A stretch of DNA of 64,000 bases from Microbacterium sp. STN6 (GTDB taxonomy: Bacteria > Actinomycetota > Actinomycetes > Actinomycetales > Microbacteriaceae): positions 868,001 through 932,000 of the forward strand of contig NZ_JAPMIT010000001.1 in assembly GCF_026410545.1 (NCBI RefSeq), given 5' to 3'. The notes under the pieces were generated by a model. That model saw only the letters and a list, made by a program, of their open reading frames with translations. It made no database searches and was not told the origin of the DNA. The stretch's first letter is position 1. Each line of letters starts with the position of its first letter. The position numbers were made by a program, and so were the translations under genes. Below, in pieces: positions 44,719 through 53,461 of this stretch.

Positions 44719-45825
44719 GTGGCTGAGAGCGACATGTCGCAACTGCGGATCCCGCGTGCGCTGCGTCTCGCACTCCTGGCGCTTGCGCTGGTCACCGCGT
44801 GGCTCGTGTGTTCGATGATGTTCGGCTCGGGAAGGGCGTCTGCCGCCGAGCCGTCGACCGATTCGCCCGCCGTCGGATCCGCTCTCGGGTCGCCCGCCGT
44901 CGCGTCGCCTGCCGTCGCGTCGCCCGCCGTCGCGTCGCCCGCAGGCGCGCCCTCCGCCGGATCGCAGGGTCTCGTCTCGTCGTTGGGTCTCTCCTCGCTG
45001 AACCACACCGTCTCGCAGGCGCTCGAGACGTTGCTCGCGACGCCGGCCTCGTTTGCATCGCCGGCTCCGGCCGCATCGACCGCCGCGATCCCAGCTCCCA
45101 CCTCCACACCGAGTGCGGCGACGGTGCCGTCGTCGACATCGGCCACCGGTCCGGCGGCTGCTGAGGCTGCCGCCGCATCCGGTTCTCGGCCTCTGCATCC
45201 GGTCACCAGCGCTCTTGGGAGTGCCCTCGTCAGCCTCCAACCCGTGACGCGTCCCGTCGGGCACGCGCTCGGGGAGGCGATCGGCGTTCTGCCTGTTCTG
45301 CCGCAGCTCGGTGCGGTGTCGTCGCTTTCCGGCGTGCTGATCGGCGCCGTCGCAGAGCCGAGTTCGATCCTTGATCGCAGTGCCCACGTCCTTCGCCTCG
45401 GGCGGTTGGGTGTTTCAGGTGGTTCGGGCGTTTCAGACTCCGGATCGGTCGGAGGAGCGGAATCGGGTGCCGCTTCATCCGCCACACGCGCGGGAGCGCC
45501 GCGCTTTCTGCCGACAGATGCTGCACTGTTTCGACGTGCCCTGCCGGCGAGCGCGGCGCACGCGCGGCCCGACGTGACCACGGCGAGCGGGCAGGCGCCT
45601 CTTGCGCCGCCGCCCGTGCCCGGCGTGCCAGGCGGCTCGTTCGTCGCTGTCGCGGCCGTCAGCGGAGTGAGCGGAGGCTCCGCCGGGGGCGCATCGGCGA
45701 GCCCGGCGGCGATTCTCGACGGCGGCCGTTTCGACCATCGACTGGCGTGTGTCTTCGCGGTGGGGTCTGCCCGCGTCGTGGCTCATTCCACCGCGTTCTT
45801 CGACTTCGACATCACCCCTGATTGA
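44719..45825 (+). CDS. secreted Ala/Ser/Pro-rich protein, unknown function
   Basis: 368 residues. A signal peptide is clear: basic start, then LRLALLALALVTAWLVCSMM and a cleavage site near GRASAAEP (about residue 40). The rest is low-complexity Ala, Ser, Pro and Val with no recognised domain. A 15-base repeat gives three to four copies of SPAVA (44890-44942). GTG 44719 has a GGGGG tract eight bases upstream; ATG 44734 is an alternative. It precedes the chaplin-like gene by 87 bases and may be a partner at the cell surface. Confidence 0.6.
   Translation: MAESDMSQLRIPRALRLALLALALVTAWLVCSMMFGSGRASAAEPSTDSPAVGSALGSPAVASPAVASPAVASPAGAPSAGSQGLVSSLGLSSLNHTVSQALETLLATPASFASPAPAASTAAIPAPTSTPSAATVPSSTSATGPAAAEAAAASGSRPLHPVTSALGSALVSLQPVTRPVGHALGEAIGVLPVLPQLGAVSSLSGVLIGAVAEPSSILDRSAHVLRLGRLGVSGGSGVSDSGSVGGAESGAASSATRAGAPRFLPTDAALFRRALPASAAHARPDVTTASGQAPLAPPPVPGVPGGSFVAVAAVSGVSGGSAGGASASPAAILDGGRFDHRLACVFAVGSARVVAHSTAFFDFDITPD
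44890..44942 (+). repeat. 15-base coding tandem repeat, 3.5 units
   Basis: TCGCCCGCCGTCGCG is repeated (one copy with a single change), encoding SPAVA units in the secreted protein. Confidence 0.9.
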
Positions 45826-45912
45826 CGTTCGGCCCGGCCGTCACAGCGACGGCACGCAGGCCCAAGACTCCTTTCGAGGAGCATGCAACTCATCAATCAG
45901 GAGGAATCCCTC

Positions 45913-47448
45913 ATGAATAAGTACGTGTCCAGAGGGTTGTGGTTCACCCTCTGCGTCGGCGGGCTCACGCTCGTCGGAGCAACGGCGGCGAACGCCGCTG
46001 AAACAAGCGGTGATGGTGCCGTGGCCTCGGGAACGCAGGCCGTCGCATCCGTCACCGCGCCCATTCAGGTGAACGGAACGGCACTCAGTGTGCTGGGCAA
46101 CAGCTCGTCGACTGGTTCGATGCCGGCATTGTCGACGCCGGCATCGCCCGCGCCCGTGTCGCCCGCGCCTGTCGCATCCGGGACCAGCTCGTCGTCGAAT
46201 CCGGCGGCGCCCACGACTTCAGGGTCGAACGGTATCGGCTCGGGCAGTCAGGCGCTTCTCGGTGTGCAATTGCCCATAACGGTCGGTGGCAATGCCGTCT
46301 CGGTTCTGGGTGACAGCAGCACGACGGATGCCGCGACCGCGCCCGGCGCACAGCCCGCCGTCGCGCCGAGCGACACTGCGCTTGGCGGCACTGCGCCGGG
46401 CGAGACGACGGGTGGTTCGATCGGTGCGCTCACATCGGGTGACGCCTCGGTCGCCTCGGGCACGCAGGTCGCGCCGGATGTCACCGCACCGATCTCAATC
46501 GGCGGAAACGCGATCAGTGTTCTCGGCGATTCGTCGAGTGGCACTGCGAGCGCGGGTGCAGCCAGCACGGGTTCAGCCAGCACGGGTTCAGACAGCACGG
46601 CCATGCCGATGATCACGAGCGGGGATGACTCCGTGCTCGGCGGTAGCCAGATCGCGCCGGATGTCACCGCACCGATCGTCATTGGCGGTAACGCCGTCGG
46701 CGTGCTCGGCGACGCAGCCACTGGCAGTGCGGCGACGCCGCCAGCGGGCGACTCGACGGGCACCGACATGCCAAGCAGCGACATGCCGAGTAGCGGCGCT
46801 GGTATGACCGATGGTTCAAGCTCGATTCTCGGGGGAACGCAGGTTCCTGCTGACGTATCGGCTCCGGTCGGCATCGGCGGCAATGCTGTCGCGATTGGCG
46901 GAGGCTCGTCCAACGGCATGCTGGGTGTCCTCGGTGATTCGACAGGTGATTCGGGAATCCTGCCGGGCGTCCTCGGTGATTCGTCAGGTGATTCGGGAAT
47001 CCTGCCGGGCGTCCTTGGTGACACGTCGGATAACTCAGGGATTCTGCCGGGCCTTCTCGGTGACTCCACTGATGGCTCTGGCGTCGCGCCCGGCGTCGGC
47101 GACTCTACGGATGGCAGCAGGGCGGGAATACTCCCGATCGTCCTACGTATCGGCTCTGAGCCGGTGGTGGCGGTCGGCGTAGGCTCCGATCCGACGTCCG
47201 ATTCGCCTGCGGTGACGGCCCCTGTCGCTGACACTCCATCAAGCGAGGGAGACCTGGTGGCAGGCGATCCTGGCATGGCGGGTCTCGGTTCTGGTGTTCA
47301 GGCTGCCGGCCTCGTGTCGTCCGCGATTCCGACGGCACTTGCACAGACCGGTGTGGACGCCGCTGGTGGCCTTGCCGCTATGGGTCTGCTGCTCGTTGGC
47401 GGCATGGCGTTCATCGGCCTCGCGCTGAAGCGCCGAGGTCACGTGTAG
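45913..47448 (+). CDS. chaplin-like cell-wall-anchored surface protein
   Basis: 511 residues. A signal peptide ends near GATAANAAE. Five repeats of about 35 residues resemble chaplin domains (APDVTAPISIGGNAISVLGD at 46471 and relatives near 46039, 46255, 46654 and 46846). They keep the chaplin pattern GNAVxVLG but lack its two cysteines. A 42-base, 14-residue array (GVLGDSTGDSGILP, four units) follows at 46924-47091. The C-terminus has LAQTG, a helix and KRR: the LAxTG signal for class E sortases used by long chaplins. AGGAGG eight bases before ATG 45913 sets the start. It should coat the cell surface, perhaps as amyloid-like fibres. Confidence 0.78.
   Translation: MNKYVSRGLWFTLCVGGLTLVGATAANAAETSGDGAVASGTQAVASVTAPIQVNGTALSVLGNSSSTGSMPALSTPASPAPVSPAPVASGTSSSSNPAAPTTSGSNGIGSGSQALLGVQLPITVGGNAVSVLGDSSTTDAATAPGAQPAVAPSDTALGGTAPGETTGGSIGALTSGDASVASGTQVAPDVTAPISIGGNAISVLGDSSSGTASAGAASTGSASTGSDSTAMPMITSGDDSVLGGSQIAPDVTAPIVIGGNAVGVLGDAATGSAATPPAGDSTGTDMPSSDMPSSGAGMTDGSSSILGGTQVPADVSAPVGIGGNAVAIGGGSSNGMLGVLGDSTGDSGILPGVLGDSSGDSGILPGVLGDTSDNSGILPGLLGDSTDGSGVAPGVGDSTDGSRAGILPIVLRIGSEPVVAVGVGSDPTSDSPAVTAPVADTPSSEGDLVAGDPGMAGLGSGVQAAGLVSSAIPTALAQTGVDAAGGLAAMGLLLVGGMAFIGLALKRRGHV
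46561..46600 (+). repeat. 15-base coding tandem repeat, 2.5 units
   Basis: GCCAGCACGGGTTCA occurs twice perfectly, then decays, encoding STGSA-type linkers in the chaplin-like protein. A second 15-base duplication (DMPSS) lies at 46765-46794. Confidence 0.8.
46924..47091 (+). repeat. 42-base coding tandem repeat, 4 units
   Basis: Four 42-base units (46924, 46966, 47008, 47050) encode GVLGDSTGDSGILP and variants. Units one and two are nearly identical. Confidence 0.9.
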
Positions 47449-47487
47449 CGCCGGGCGAGCTGTAACGAGGCCGCATGCAGGCAGTCG

Positions 47488-47515
47488 CGGTGCAGGCGTG
47501 ATCCCGCCTGCACCG
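47488..47515 (+). terminator. hairpin terminator after the chaplin-like gene
   Basis: CGGTGCAGGCG (47488-47498) and CGCCTGCACCG (47505-47515) form a perfect 11-base stem with a six-base loop, 40 bases after the stop. Confidence 0.7.
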
Positions 47516-47568
47516 TCGACGCCTTCGCCTACCGTCTCTTGACCACTTCGCTCACACGCCCGCGAATC

Positions 47569-47736
47569 CACGTCGTCGTCACCAACGTCGTCGTCACCAA
47601 CGTCGTCGTCACCAACGTCGTCGTCACCAACGTCGTCGTCACCAACGTCGTCGTCACCCACGTCGTCGTCACCAACGTCGTCGTCACCCACGTCGTCGTC
47701 AACCCGCCTCGTCGTCAACCAACGTCGTCGTCAACC
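47569..47736. repeat. 15-base minisatellite, 9 units plus decayed copies
   Basis: AACGTCGTCGTCACC (plus strand; first base A or C) is repeated nine times from 47569 to 47703. Then come longer copies (16-17 bases), which shift the frame. On the minus strand it reads GDDDV repeats. The longer copies put the stop of the HNH gene at 47715, so most of the array now lies just beyond that stop. Confidence 0.92.
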
Positions 47737-49244
47737 AACGTCGACGACATCACGGGCGGTGGCCGCATGACTACCGCCGGGAGTGTTCGGTAGGTGTGGC
47801 CGCTCGGTGAGGTCCAGGTCAGAGCGCCGTCTCGCGCATGTGCCACCTGCCACGCCGTGTAGTGCTTCATCGCGTGGTGCATGGGGCAGAGATGCGCGAG
47901 ATTGTCGTGCTGGGTCGAACCATTGAAGGCCCAATCGCGGGTATGGTCCACATCGCACCGCTCAGCCGTGCGGTTGCACCCGGGGAAACGGCAGGTCTCG
48001 TCGCGCACCCGCAGCCAGGTTCGCAAGTCTTTCGGGACTTTGTAGTGTTCGCGGCCGACCGAGAGCACCGTTCCCTTCTCGGGGTGAGTGAGCAGCCGCG
48101 TGAAGCTCGGGGCATGACCGGCGAGTTCGCGCGCCGTCTGCGGGTCGATCGGCCCGTAGCCCTCGAGCTCGCCGGGTTCTTCACTCAGCCCAAGGAGCGT
48201 CATGACCGGGACAGTCACGAGTACGCGCGGGCGAATCCCGCGCCCGATGCCGTGCTTGGGTCGCCCGGTACTGCCGTCATGCTCGGTACCGCCGCCTTGC
48301 TCGGCACCTCGGTCTCTGCCAGTACCTTGCCCAGCGCGTTGCCCAGCGCATCGCGCAGTGCATTGCCCAGCACCGTGACCAGTGCAGCCGTTGTGCCCCG
48401 TTCCGCCGTCGCCCGAATCCGCGCCCAACGTCACGCCCTCGAGAAGCAGATCGGCGAACGTATCGGCCCGCAGCTGCGTGATCGTTCGCGGCTCGTCAGG
48501 GCATTGCAGGCTCGCAGCGATGTCGCTGACGCGACGGTAGATTCAGTCGGCCACGTGCGCCGGCAGGTAGCTGTTCAGCCACGCCATCCCGTCGTTCGCA
48601 GGAACGAACTCCACATGGCGGTCGCCCACCGCCTGGGTGTGCCGCTGGGTGATGGTCTGCGGATGCATGTGCTCGCGCACCTGCCTCGCCTTGCGTTCCA
48701 GGCGTGAAACCGTCTGCGTCGCCGCGATCGGCAGTACCTGGGTTTCGAACTCGTCGCGCGCATCGGCGGGGACCGACAGCGCGTGATCGATGATCCGCTG
48801 CGCGTGGCGATAGCTGATCTCGCCCTCACGCAGAGCCTGAAGAGTGGCGGGAAGCTCGTGCATGAGCGCCTCGCTGTCGGCGACCAGCGTCTCGGTGGTA
48901 CGTTCCGGCAGGCGTAGCGCGGCGGCGAGCTCGCTTACGAGCACTTTGCGCGCGATCGTCGCGGCGCTCCAACCGGGCTGCCCGGCAAGCGACGATGCAT
49001 TCGTGCTCAACTCACTCCACTGACGCGCCTGATCGATGAGCTCGGCGCGCATGGCCGAGACGTTGGCGAGCATGCGATCGAGGGCAGCGACGCCATCGAC
49101 GAGGTCACCCAGAGTATCTGCCATGACGGCGTTCAGACTCGGCTTCTCGTCGCGCTCGGGTACGCCGGCACGAGGCGGCGAGGGCGCGAGGGCAGGCGCG
49201 GTCGGAGCCGGCGTCGCCTGGCCGATCTGCCCTGTGTTCCTCAT
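47715..49244 (-). pseudogene. DUF222/HNH endonuclease gene interrupted by an in-frame TGA
   Basis: One reading frame of 509 codons with a single TGA at 48543-48545. Before it, 233 residues match DUF222 (RPLP-like LRLPERTTETLVADSEALMH; EGEISYRHAQRIIDHA; EFVPANDGMAWLNSYLP). After it, the same frame goes on without a shift (IYRRVSDIAASLQCPDEPRT) and ends in an HNH nuclease domain with CRFPGCNRTAERCDVDHTRD and HLCPMHHAMKHY. GTG 48434 could restart translation of the HNH half (239 residues). Intact relatives are common in actinobacteria, often in many copies. A point nonsense change is the simplest reading; sequencing error or readthrough are alternatives. Confidence 0.8.
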
Positions 49245-49300
49245 AGAACCAAGTCAACACGTGACCACCGACATTCACGCGAGGCGTGAGAACCGACGCC

Positions 49301-49388
49301 CTCGCATCGCCCGCCCGCCCACGCTCGCATCGCCCGCCCGCCCACGCTCGCATCGCCCGCCCGCCCACGCTCGCATCGCCCGCCCGCC
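49301..49388. repeat. 23-base tandem repeat, 3.8 units
   Basis: Three perfect 23-base units (49301, 49324, 49347; core CTCGCATCGCCCGCCC) and most of a fourth fill the gap between the HNH gene start and the MFS stop. No gene lies inside. Confidence 0.9.
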
Positions 49389-49389
49389 C

Positions 49390-50754
49390 TCACACCCGCC
49401 CCGCCGGCCGCCACACCGCGGAAAGCACCACCGTCACCACGGCCAGCGCGGCCATGATCGGCACCATCGAGCCCCACTGCGCCGTCGTCACGCTCGAGCC
49501 GAACGCCACTCCGATGATCGTCGTCGCCGAGATCGCCCCGAAGTACCGCGACGTCTGATAGATGCCCGCCGCCACGCCCCGGTCCTCGGCCCGCGCCGAC
49601 GCGTACATGCCCTGGCTCGACGCGATGCTGAACGCGCAGTACGGCACGCCCATCGCGGCCACGAGCAGCAGAACGACCAGAACGCCGATCGTCGCGGTGA
49701 AGAGCCATAACAGAGCGGATGCCGCAACCAACCCCACCGTTCCCACCATCAGCACCGGGCGAACTCCCCAGCGGTCGATCGACCGCGCTGCCACGGGCGT
49801 CAGGAATGCCGACATGGCAGCGAGCGGCAGCATCAGCAGCCCGACGATTCCCGCGTCGTAGCCACCTGCCTCCTCGAACAGCTGCGGCAGCCCGAAGAAT
49901 GCGCAGTAGTAGACGGCATTGAAGACCGCGACGCTCAGGTACACGATCATGAGCGAGCGGTTGCGAACGAGCAGTGCCAGGTCGAGAAAGGGGGAGTCGA
50001 ACCGCAGCTCGCGCCAGACGAAGAGGGCGCCCGATACGACGGCAAGCCCCGCCATCCACCAGGTGAGGGCGGGCAGCGCCCCGAGCACCGCGATGAGCCC
50101 CGCCACGAGGGCCACCGTGAAGGCGAGGATGCCCGGTACGTCGGAGTCGCGCAGGGTCACGGCCATCCGCTCTGCTACTCGAGGCGGGTCCGCGGGCGCG
50201 AACCGGGCGACCGCCACGAGTGAGAGCAGCGCCAGCGGAACGTTGAGGAAGAACAGCGCCTGCCAGCCCACGAAGCTCACGAGCAGCCCGCCGATCACCG
50301 GGCCGAGCGCAGCACCCGTCGTGTTCGCCATCTGCATCGCGCCGAGCGGGCGGGTCGAACTCACCTGCGCCTGCCTGCTCAGCGTGGTCACCATCGCGAC
50401 CGCGCACGGGAACGCCGTCGCCGTGCCGACCGCCATGAAGACCCGGGAGACGCACACGAGCGCGAACGTGGGGGAGAATGGCGCGAGCACGCACGTGACC
50501 GCGACGACCGCCATGCCGCTCACGAACAGCCTGCGCGGGCCGAAGCGGTCGGCCATGCGCCCGATCACCGGCTGCAGCGCCGCCGAGGCCAGGTAGAAGC
50601 ACGTGATCACCCAGGTGACTTGCACGACGGTCAGGTCGAAGTCGTCGCGCAGCTGCACGAGCGCCACCGCGATCATCGACGAATTCAGCGGGTTGAGGGC
50701 GGTGCCGAGGCTCAGCGAGGCGACGGCCACGCCGATTCGTCGATGTTCAGTCAC
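49390..50754 (-). CDS. MFS transporter, drug-type
   Basis: 454 residues with about fourteen membrane segments. The motif GRMADRFGPRRLFVSGM marks motif A of the superfamily and SRVFMAVGTATAFPCAVAM the following helix; the layout fits the DHA2 multidrug group. GTG 50754 is chosen because TAGGCT (minus strand, 50770-50765) lies ten bases upstream; an upstream start at 50805 would include that promoter. Substrate unknown. Confidence 0.82.
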   Translation of the reverse strand: MTEHRRIGVAVASLSLGTALNPLNSSMIAVALVQLRDDFDLTVVQVTWVITCFYLASAALQPVIGRMADRFGPRRLFVSGMAVVAVTCVLAPFSPTFALVCVSRVFMAVGTATAFPCAVAMVTTLSRQAQVSSTRPLGAMQMANTTGAALGPVIGGLLVSFVGWQALFFLNVPLALLSLVAVARFAPADPPRVAERMAVTLRDSDVPGILAFTVALVAGLIAVLGALPALTWWMAGLAVVSGALFVWRELRFDSPFLDLALLVRNRSLMIVYLSVAVFNAVYYCAFFGLPQLFEEAGGYDAGIVGLLMLPLAAMSAFLTPVAARSIDRWGVRPVLMVGTVGLVAASALLWLFTATIGVLVVLLLVAAMGVPYCAFSIASSQGMYASARAEDRGVAAGIYQTSRYFGAISATTIIGVAFGSSVTTAQWGSMVPIMAALAVVTVVLSAVWRPAGRV

Positions 50755-50866
50755 GGTGTCATTCAGCCTAGGGGTCGGCACGCGAGCGAGGCGGGTGCCT
50801 GTCACGTACGAGCAGCGGATGCGCCCGCCGCGCGCGGCGGCCGGCGCGGCGACACCTCTGCGAGGG

Positions 50867-52606
50867 CTACGCGCCCGCCCCTCCCAGCTCTGTCAGCAGC
50901 GCCGACCCGTCGGGGGAGCCGAGACCCGTGCACGCGTCCCAGCCGGCCGTCGCGCCGTAGGCGCCGTTGCTTCCGCTCGTGATGTCACGGAACCCCGCCG
51001 CCGCCTGCCCGGGCGCCACCGACGCGTAGATGCTCGAGTGCAGCGGGCCGGCCGGCCGATCCGTCAGCTGGGCGAGCCGCGCGACGAGGGCCGACCAGAG
51101 CGGCGAGACGGCGCTCGTGCCACCGATCACCATGTCGCGGCCATCGACACGCACCTGGTACCCGGTCTGCGGGTCGGCGTTGCCCGCCACATCCGGCACC
51201 CCGCGCCCCGACGCGGTGCTCGCCCCTCCCGCACGCGCCGGCACCCCTGCGTTCGCCTGCCACGACGGCATCGGGAACGCGTCGCTCACCCCGCCGCCGG
51301 TCGCCCCGCCGCCCGCTCCGTCGTTCCACACGACCTCGCCGCGAATCGATCCCGACGACACGTCCGCGTCGAGCCGCGTTCCCCCGCACGCGAGCGCATG
51401 CGGGCTCGACGCGGGAAAGTCCACGTGCGCCTGACCGGACAAGGCAGCCGAGGCGCCCCCGGTCTTGCCCGCACCCGCAGTCCCGCCTGCACCTGCACCC
51501 ACAGTCCCACCCGCACCTGCACCCGCACCCCAACCGTCCGCGGCCCCCTGCGCGGGCGAGTCCGAACTGCCGTTGTCTCCGGCGGCGGCACAGACCACGA
51601 TGCCGAGGGCCCCGGCATCCGCCATCGCCTCGTCCAAAGCCGTGCGCGCCTGCGCGGTCCACTCATCCTCGCTCTGACCCCAGCTGATGCTGATCGCCGC
51701 GGGCGCGGGCGTCGCATGCGCGGCCTCGCTCACGGCGTCCACGAACCCGGCGTCCGTGTTGGGGGCGAAATACACGCGGATGCCGCTGGCCGGTGCCAGC
51801 GCCCCGATCACCTCGATGTCGAGCATCACCTCGCAATCCGCGCCGTTCGCGTCACCCTCGGGCGCGTTCGCGCCACCGTCGACCCCGATCGCACTCACGG
51901 AGGGAGTCGGGATGCCGAGCGAGCCGAAGTACGTCGAGAGGTCGTCCATGACGTAGCCGCCGCCGAGCTCGATGATCGCCACGCTCTGCCCGCTGCCATC
52001 GGTCTTCGCGGGGAATCCGTAGAGCTCGCCGACCTGCACAGGGGTGTAGCTCGTGGTCACGGCTCGGGCTGAGGCGATGCGAAACCAGGCGCGCGACTGC
52101 GGGCGGTCGTCCAATCCGAGTACCGCAACGACGATTCCGTCGAGCTCGGCCGGGATCGACAGGCCGCCGGTACGGTGGCGGTGCTCGACGTGGCGGCCGT
52201 CCACGGCACGGCTGCGCACCTGCCGCAGGTCGGTGCCGAACACGTGCGTGACGAGTTCGACGGGGCCGGCGGCGCGCACACGGCGGGATGCGGCATCCGT
52301 CGACACGATCTCGAGCCCGAGGCCCGAGAGCACCTGACCCACCGCCCGGACATCGGCTTCCGAGGCCCCGAACCGCGCGCCGAGCTCAGCCGCGTTCAGC
52401 GGCGTAGCGAACTCGGTCGCCTCCAGCGGCCGCTGCCGACGCAGCACGAGCGTCACCTCGATGCGCGTGCCGGGTGGAACGCCCGGGGGAGTGGCGCTGA
52501 CCTCCGGGGCCGCGGCGCGTTCGCTGCCGGCGAGGGGAACCAGTCGAACGGCGGGCAGGGAGGAGGGGGCGGATGCGGCGTCGCCATCACGGTGGTCAGT
52601 GCTCAT
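50867..52606 (-). CDS. S53 family serine-carboxyl peptidase (kumamolisin/sedolisin)
   Basis: 579 residues: an N-terminal pro-domain of about 190 residues, then the subtilisin-like catalytic domain. E259 and D263 (CEVMLDIE) and S498 (GGTSAVSPLW) form the catalytic set; GDNGSS holds the oxyanion Asp; the calcium site is at FRDITSGSNG and the tail GWDACTGLGSP. A glycine-rich insert (GAGAGGTVGAGAGGTAGAG) breaks the domain after GDNGSS. These enzymes work in acid outside the cell, but no signal peptide is visible at this start. Confidence 0.88.
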   Translation of the reverse strand: MSTDHRDGDAASAPSSLPAVRLVPLAGSERAAAPEVSATPPGVPPGTRIEVTLVLRRQRPLEATEFATPLNAAELGARFGASEADVRAVGQVLSGLGLEIVSTDAASRRVRAAGPVELVTHVFGTDLRQVRSRAVDGRHVEHRHRTGGLSIPAELDGIVVAVLGLDDRPQSRAWFRIASARAVTTSYTPVQVGELYGFPAKTDGSGQSVAIIELGGGYVMDDLSTYFGSLGIPTPSVSAIGVDGGANAPEGDANGADCEVMLDIEVIGALAPASGIRVYFAPNTDAGFVDAVSEAAHATPAPAAISISWGQSEDEWTAQARTALDEAMADAGALGIVVCAAAGDNGSSDSPAQGAADGWGAGAGAGGTVGAGAGGTAGAGKTGGASAALSGQAHVDFPASSPHALACGGTRLDADVSSGSIRGEVVWNDGAGGGATGGGVSDAFPMPSWQANAGVPARAGGASTASGRGVPDVAGNADPQTGYQVRVDGRDMVIGGTSAVSPLWSALVARLAQLTDRPAGPLHSSIYASVAPGQAAAGFRDITSGSNGAYGATAGWDACTGLGSPDGSALLTELGGAGA

Positions 52607-52721
52607 GGCCCCGGTCTAGCACTCGCATCCGAGCGCGGTAATGGACCGCGAGGCCGCAGGAGAACCCGGCGGCCATCGAGCAACCTCTCAGATACCCCTG
52701 ACGCGATCGGCACGAGGGGGG

Positions 52722-52727
52722 TAGCTT
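52722..52727 (+). promoter_or_regulatory. -10 box of a leaderless gene
   Basis: TAGCTT lies six bases before ATG 52734 of the small membrane peptide. Confidence 0.5.
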
Positions 52728-52733
52728 GCAGGC

Positions 52734-52892
52734 ATGATATCCCTCGCAGTGATTCTCATCATTATTGGTCTGATCGGCCTTTTCCTGGGCATCTTCATCC
52801 CTGTGATCAAGTTTCTGCTCTGGATCGGCATCATCATTCTCATCATCGGCATCATCATCGGAATTCTGAGATTCATCAGGCGCAGCGTGTAG
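52734..52892 (+). CDS. 52-residue membrane peptide
   Basis: A short gene, almost wholly Ile, Leu, Gly and Phe, forming two membrane helices (IPVIKFLLWIGIIILIIG in the second) and ending in RFIRRSV. A leaderless -10 box, a hairpin terminator just after the stop and a sensible basic tail support it as real. Small hydrophobic proteins of this type are common in actinobacteria; function unknown. Confidence 0.6.
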   Translation: MISLAVILIIIGLIGLFLGIFIPVIKFLLWIGIIILIIGIIIGILRFIRRSV

Positions 52893-52905
52893 CACTCATG
52901 CGTCG

Positions 52906-52931
52906 CTGAGCCGCAGGAAAGGGCGGCTCAG
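52906..52931 (+). terminator. hairpin after the small membrane peptide
   Basis: CTGAGCCGC (52906-52914) and GCGGCTCAG (52923-52931) pair perfectly around AGGAAAGG. Confidence 0.65.
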
Positions 52932-52938
52932 AAGCAGG

Positions 52939-52997
52939 ACCGGCCCGATGACCGTCGCCGCCGCCGAAGGGCGGTGTGCGACGGCATCCGGGCCGGT
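52939..52997. terminator. long hairpin between convergent genes
   Basis: ACCGGCCCGATG (52939-52950) pairs with the sequence at 52985-52997 with one bulged C, and inner CCGTCGC (52952-52958) pairs with GCGACGG (52978-52984). It ends nine bases before the stop of the repeat protein on the other strand. Confidence 0.65.
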
Positions 52998-53005
52998 TCG
53001 TGATT

Positions 53006-53449
53006 TCACGCGTCGACGAGACTGCCCTTCCAGGCCACGAGGCTGCGCACCGTCTTGCTTCGGTCGTTCGCCAACTGCTCCATGGCGTCGGCGGGCACGA
53101 AGTAGTTGACCGCGACCCATCCGCGCACCTGCTCCGACGAATCCGACGCGAGTCGTCGAAGAATGTCGCACGGCGTCGCCTCGTTGCGCGCCACGCAGGA
53201 GCGCACGCCCTCGTCGGGGTCGGCCGCGAGCGTCTCGAACAGGTCGGCTGGCGTGTTGTAGCTGCTGGCGACCGATTCGCGGATCTTCGGGTTCGTGCTC
53301 GTGGCGAGCAGCCGAAGCCGCCTGATCTTGCTCTCCGTCACTGGCGGCGAGGGGTGCAGCGCGGCCGCCTCCTCGGCGGTGAGCATGGCGGGGGCGTACT
53401 TGCGCATGGCCTCGCGCTGAGCCGGCGTATTGAATCGGATGCACGACAT
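53006..53449 (-). CDS. leucine-rich repeat variant / HEAT-like repeat protein
   Basis: 147 residues. From about residue 35 there are four helical repeats of about 24 residues (ESKIRRLRLLATSTNPKIRE; SYNTPADLFETLAADPDEGV; NEATPCDILRRLASDSSEQV; YFVPADAMEQLANDRSKTV). This is the leucine-rich repeat variant pattern, used for protein binding. ATG 53449 is chosen because TACCGT (minus strand, 53461-53456) lies six bases upstream. The N-terminus has a lone Cys (MSCIRFNTP). Confidence 0.75.
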   Translation of the reverse strand: MSCIRFNTPAQREAMRKYAPAMLTAEEAAALHPSPPVTESKIRRLRLLATSTNPKIRESVASSYNTPADLFETLAADPDEGVRSCVARNEATPCDILRRLASDSSEQVRGWVAVNYFVPADAMEQLANDRSKTVRSLVAWKGSLVDA

Positions 53450-53455
53450 ACATCG

Positions 53456-53461
53456 ACGGTA
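53456..53461 (-). promoter_or_regulatory. -10 box of a leaderless gene
   Basis: TACCGT on the minus strand lies six bases before ATG 53449. Confidence 0.5.

Noticed and set aside
47569-47736. Possible CRISPR array
   Set aside because: Units are contiguous 15-mers with no unique spacers and no cas genes.
48543-48545. TGA read as selenocysteine
   Set aside because: No selenocysteine insertion hairpin was evident, and HNH/DUF222 proteins are not known selenoproteins.
49390-52606. S53 peptidase and MFS transporter as one secretion unit
   Set aside because: They are separated by separate control sequences and nothing in either protein suggests joint work.
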